A DNA stretch of 6,004 nucleotides from Chloroflexota bacterium (lineage in GTDB: Bacteria; Chloroflexota; Anaerolineae; Anaerolineales; Anaerolineaceae): the NCBI GenBank assembly GCA_021796375.1, contig JAJYJF010000159.1, forward strand, positions 1 to 6,004, in the 5' to 3' direction. Below, piece after piece: positions 3,943 to 6,004 of the stretch; the stretch's first letter is position 1, and each line of letters opens with the position of its first letter. Below the pieces are notes generated by a model that made no database searches, was not told the origin of the DNA, and was given only the letters and a program-made list of their open reading frames with translations. The position numbers and the translations under genes were made by a program.

Positions 3943-6004
3943 TCAGGGATTGGCATCCAACGGGATAAGCTTTTCCTGGTCCCCGGTGTGTATGGGCAGG
4001 GTAAACTGGAACCGGCTGCCGGATCCAGGCGGGCTGTCGACCCAGATCTTTCCGCCGTGCGCTTCAACGGCCAGCTTGCAGAAGGCAAGCCCGAGCCCCA
4101 GGCCCTTGGTGGAAGGCTCCCGGCGCAGGCGGGTGTACTTCTCAAAAATAACCTCTTGCTGCTCCGCGGGGATGCCCTTCCCGCGGTCCTGGACCCAAAA
4201 ATGGACCTGGTCCCCTTCCGCCGCGGCGCCGGCCTCGATCAGGCTCCCGGGTGGGGAGTACTTGACCGCATTTTCCATCAAATTGATCAGCACCCGGCGC
4301 AGCATGTCGGCATCTACCCAGATCATGGGCAGGTTCTCGGGGGCCTCAATCCGCAGCGCCTGCTGCTTCGCCTCCGACGGGAGTCGCAGGGTTTCGGCGG
4401 CTTCGGAAAGCAGCCCCAGCGGGTCCATGGCGGTCTGATCGACGATGGGCTGCCCGGCCTCGAGCCGGTGAACGTCCAGCAGGGAGCTCACCAGGCGCTG
4501 GATGCGCGCTGTGGAGCGCTGGGCGATGCGGAGCGACGTGCGCAGCGGCGAATCGTTTTCGACCGGCAGCAGGCTGTCCATCACGTCCATGCTGGAGACG
4601 ACATTTGCCAGCGGCGAGCGCAGATCGTGGTAGATCATCGCCATCAGGTCCTCGCGCATCGCATCCAGCGCTTTGCGCTCGCTGATGTCGCGCAGGATCC
4701 ACTGGAAGTAGTCCGACGCATTCATCTTAATCCAGCGCACGTACACCTGGACCGGAACCTGCTGGCCGCTCGCCGGGCAGAGGCTGGACTGGTACGAGAG
4801 CGTCTGCCGCGGTTTGATATTTTCTAGCTGCTGCCCGGTTAGCTCCCAGGGAATGGAGTGAATCTGGTCGATGCGCATCCTGTACAGCGCCTCCAGCGGG
4901 TAGCCGAGGCTGACCGCTGCCTGCCGGTTGGCCTCCTGGATCTGCCCGTCGCAGCCCGTAATCAGGATCGGATCGATGCTGTCTTCAAAAAGCTCCTGGT
5001 AGCGCTGGTGGGCAGCTTCCGCGCTGCCGAAAAGGGTGGCGTTCTGGATGGCGATCCCGGACATGTTGCCGATCCCGGTGAGCACCGAGAGCGAATCCGG
5101 GTCCAGCGGGCCCGACAGCGGGTTCACCGCTTCCAGGATGCCGATCACTTTCCCGCCGTAGATCAGCGGGGCGCAAACCAGCGCCCTGACCTGCAGGTCG
5201 GGGAACTGGGCGGCGGCGTTTTCATGGGTTCTATGCAGGAGCACCCCCTGCCCGCTTCCGGCAACCTGGCCGGGAATGCCCTGCTCCACGGGGATCTGGC
5301 TTCCCAGCAGGTGCCGGCCGCGCTCCCCGTGCACCGCCTTGATGACAAGCTGCTGGCCGCTATCATCGAGCAGGGCCAGCAGGACGGTTTCCACGTTGAG
5401 GGCGCTGGCCGTCTGGTCGAGGATGCGCTGCAGCACCTGGTCAATCTTGAGCGATGAGGTCATCGCCACCGCGCTGTCAGCCAGGGCGGTCATCACCCGG
5501 GCCTGGCGCTGGCTTTCTTCGAACAGGCGAGCGTTCAGGACGGCGATCCCGGCCTGGTCGGCGATCGCCTGCAGCAAGGCCAGGTGCTGCTCGCCAAAAA
5601 ATCCGACCTGGGGATGCACGACGGTCAGCACCCCGACCAGACGCTCGCGGGACAGCAGTGGCAGGCAGATGGCCGATTTGGCGCCGGAGCGGTCGCTGGC
5701 ATCGTCAGGCCGGCGCAGCCAGCGGTCGTCCTGGCTGGTGTCGCGCACGATGACCGCCTCGCGGTTGCGCACCACCCATCCCGCCAGCCCGCGGTCGACC
5801 GTCTCGCGCAGCTGAGCCGTGGTGTGCGAATGCACCCGCACCCCGTAAACGATGGCCGCGTCCACCGTCTGGCCGTTGTCGTCCAGCACCACCACGCTGG
5901 CGCGCTCCCCGTCGACATTTCGCAGGGATAGAAACAGCACCCGCTGGAGGATCGAGCGCAGGTCCAGCGGGGCAGCCAGCTCCCGGCTGACGTTGTACAG
6001 GAGT
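3943..6004 (-). CDS. Sensor histidine kinase, GAF-GAF-PAS-HisKA-HATPase, partial (N-terminus beyond right edge)
   Basis: The frame is open to the window edge. The GTG at 5940 is not the start, because the upstream codons read LLYNVSRELAAPLDLRSILQ, a typical GAF lead-in. Numbering from the first full codon (6003): GAF 1 at about 5-160, GAF 2 at about 172-322, PAS/PAC at about 334-443, HisKA at about 450-515 with phospho-acceptor H459 in IYHDLRSPLAN, and HATPase_c at about 560-672. The ATPase has the N box (N578 in NLMENAVKYSPP), G1 (DRGKGIP at 606-612), F box (IFEKYTR) and G2 (GLGLGL at 634-639). All catalytic elements are intact, so it should autophosphorylate. No membrane segment or receiver domain is visible, so the visible part is soluble. 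GAF and PAS domains suggest sensing of a small ligand or redox state; the signal is unknown. No response regulator gene is in the window. It ends 16 bases before the MBL gene and probably heads that unit. Confidence 0.93.
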   Translation of the reverse strand, partial: LLYNVSRELAAPLDLRSILQRVLFLSLRNVDGERASVVVLDDNGQTVDAAIVYGVRVHSHTTAQLRETVDRGLAGWVVRNREAVIVRDTSQDDRWLRRPDDASDRSGAKSAICLPLLSRERLVGVLTVVHPQVGFFGEQHLALLQAIADQAGIAVLNARLFEESQRQARVMTALADSAVAMTSSLKIDQVLQRILDQTASALNVETVLLALLDDSGQQLVIKAVHGERGRHLLGSQIPVEQGIPGQVAGSGQGVLLHRTHENAAAQFPDLQVRALVCAPLIYGGKVIGILEAVNPLSGPLDPDSLSVLTGIGNMSGIAIQNATLFGSAEAAHQRYQELFEDSIDPILITGCDGQIQEANRQAAVSLGYPLEALYRMRIDQIHSIPWELTGQQLENIKPRQTLSYQSSLCPASGQQVPVQVYVRWIKMNASDYFQWILRDISERKALDAMREDLMAMIYHDLRSPLANVVSSMDVMDSLLPVENDSPLRTSLRIAQRSTARIQRLVSSLLDVHRLEAGQPIVDQTAMDPLGLLSEAAETLRLPSEAKQQALRIEAPENLPMIWVDADMLRRVLINLMENAVKYSPPGSLIEAGAAAEGDQVHFWVQDRGKGIPAEQQEVIFEKYTRLRREPSTKGLGLGLAFCKLAVEAHGGKIWVDSPPGSGSRFQFTLPIHTGDQEKLIPLDANP

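Noticed and set aside
3925..4827. A 300-codon plus-strand open frame opposite the kinase gene
   Set aside because: It is antisense to the HisKA and HATPase domains and shows no domain of its own.
5938..5940. GTG at 5940 as the kinase start
   Set aside because: The same frame stays open to the window edge and the upstream residues read as the normal beginning of a GAF domain, so the true start lies outside.

Overview
All six genes in this 6 kb window lie on the minus strand, so transcription runs from high to low coordinates. The DNA is GC-rich and coding-dense: intergenic gaps are 16, 37, 83 and 165 bases, and there is one 1-base gene overlap. The gene set is a GAF/PAS histidine kinase, a Rhizobium-type asparaginase, a four-cysteine endonuclease III, a CBS pair and a DUF362 protein. 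This fits a free-living, high-GC bacterium, and Chloroflexota (Anaerolineae-like) is my best guess. That guess rests on overall impression, not on a marker gene.

Layout in order of transcription: (1) a sensor histidine kinase with GAF-GAF-PAS-HisKA-HATPase architecture whose N-terminus lies beyond the right edge (3943-6004); (2) a metallo-beta-lactamase-fold protein with an eroded metal site (3069-3926); (3) an L-asparaginase of the R. etli / PF06089 type (1996-3069), whose start codon overlaps the stop of gene 2; (4) an endonuclease III-like DNA glycosylase/AP lyase (1257-1958); (5) a stand-alone CBS-pair protein (736-1173); (6) a DUF362 protein whose C-terminus lies beyond the left edge (1-570).

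Genes 1 to 4 are packed closely enough to be one transcription unit, with likely translational coupling between genes 2 and 3. Genes 5 and 6 are each preceded by an A+T-richer gap with promoter-like sequence, so they are probably transcribed separately. The gap before the DUF362 gene has a consensus -10 hexamer abutting a perfect TTGCCCC-N5-GGGGCAA inverted repeat. That repeat overlaps a second one that would form an alternative hairpin in the leader.

I see no obvious novel system, mobile element, RNA gene or CRISPR array. The observations most worth following up are the MBL-fold protein that has lost most canonical zinc ligands and the two overlapping inverted repeats at the DUF362 promoter. 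No metabolic link between kinase, MBL protein, asparaginase and glycosylase is evident from the sequence; their grouping may simply reflect compact genome organisation.
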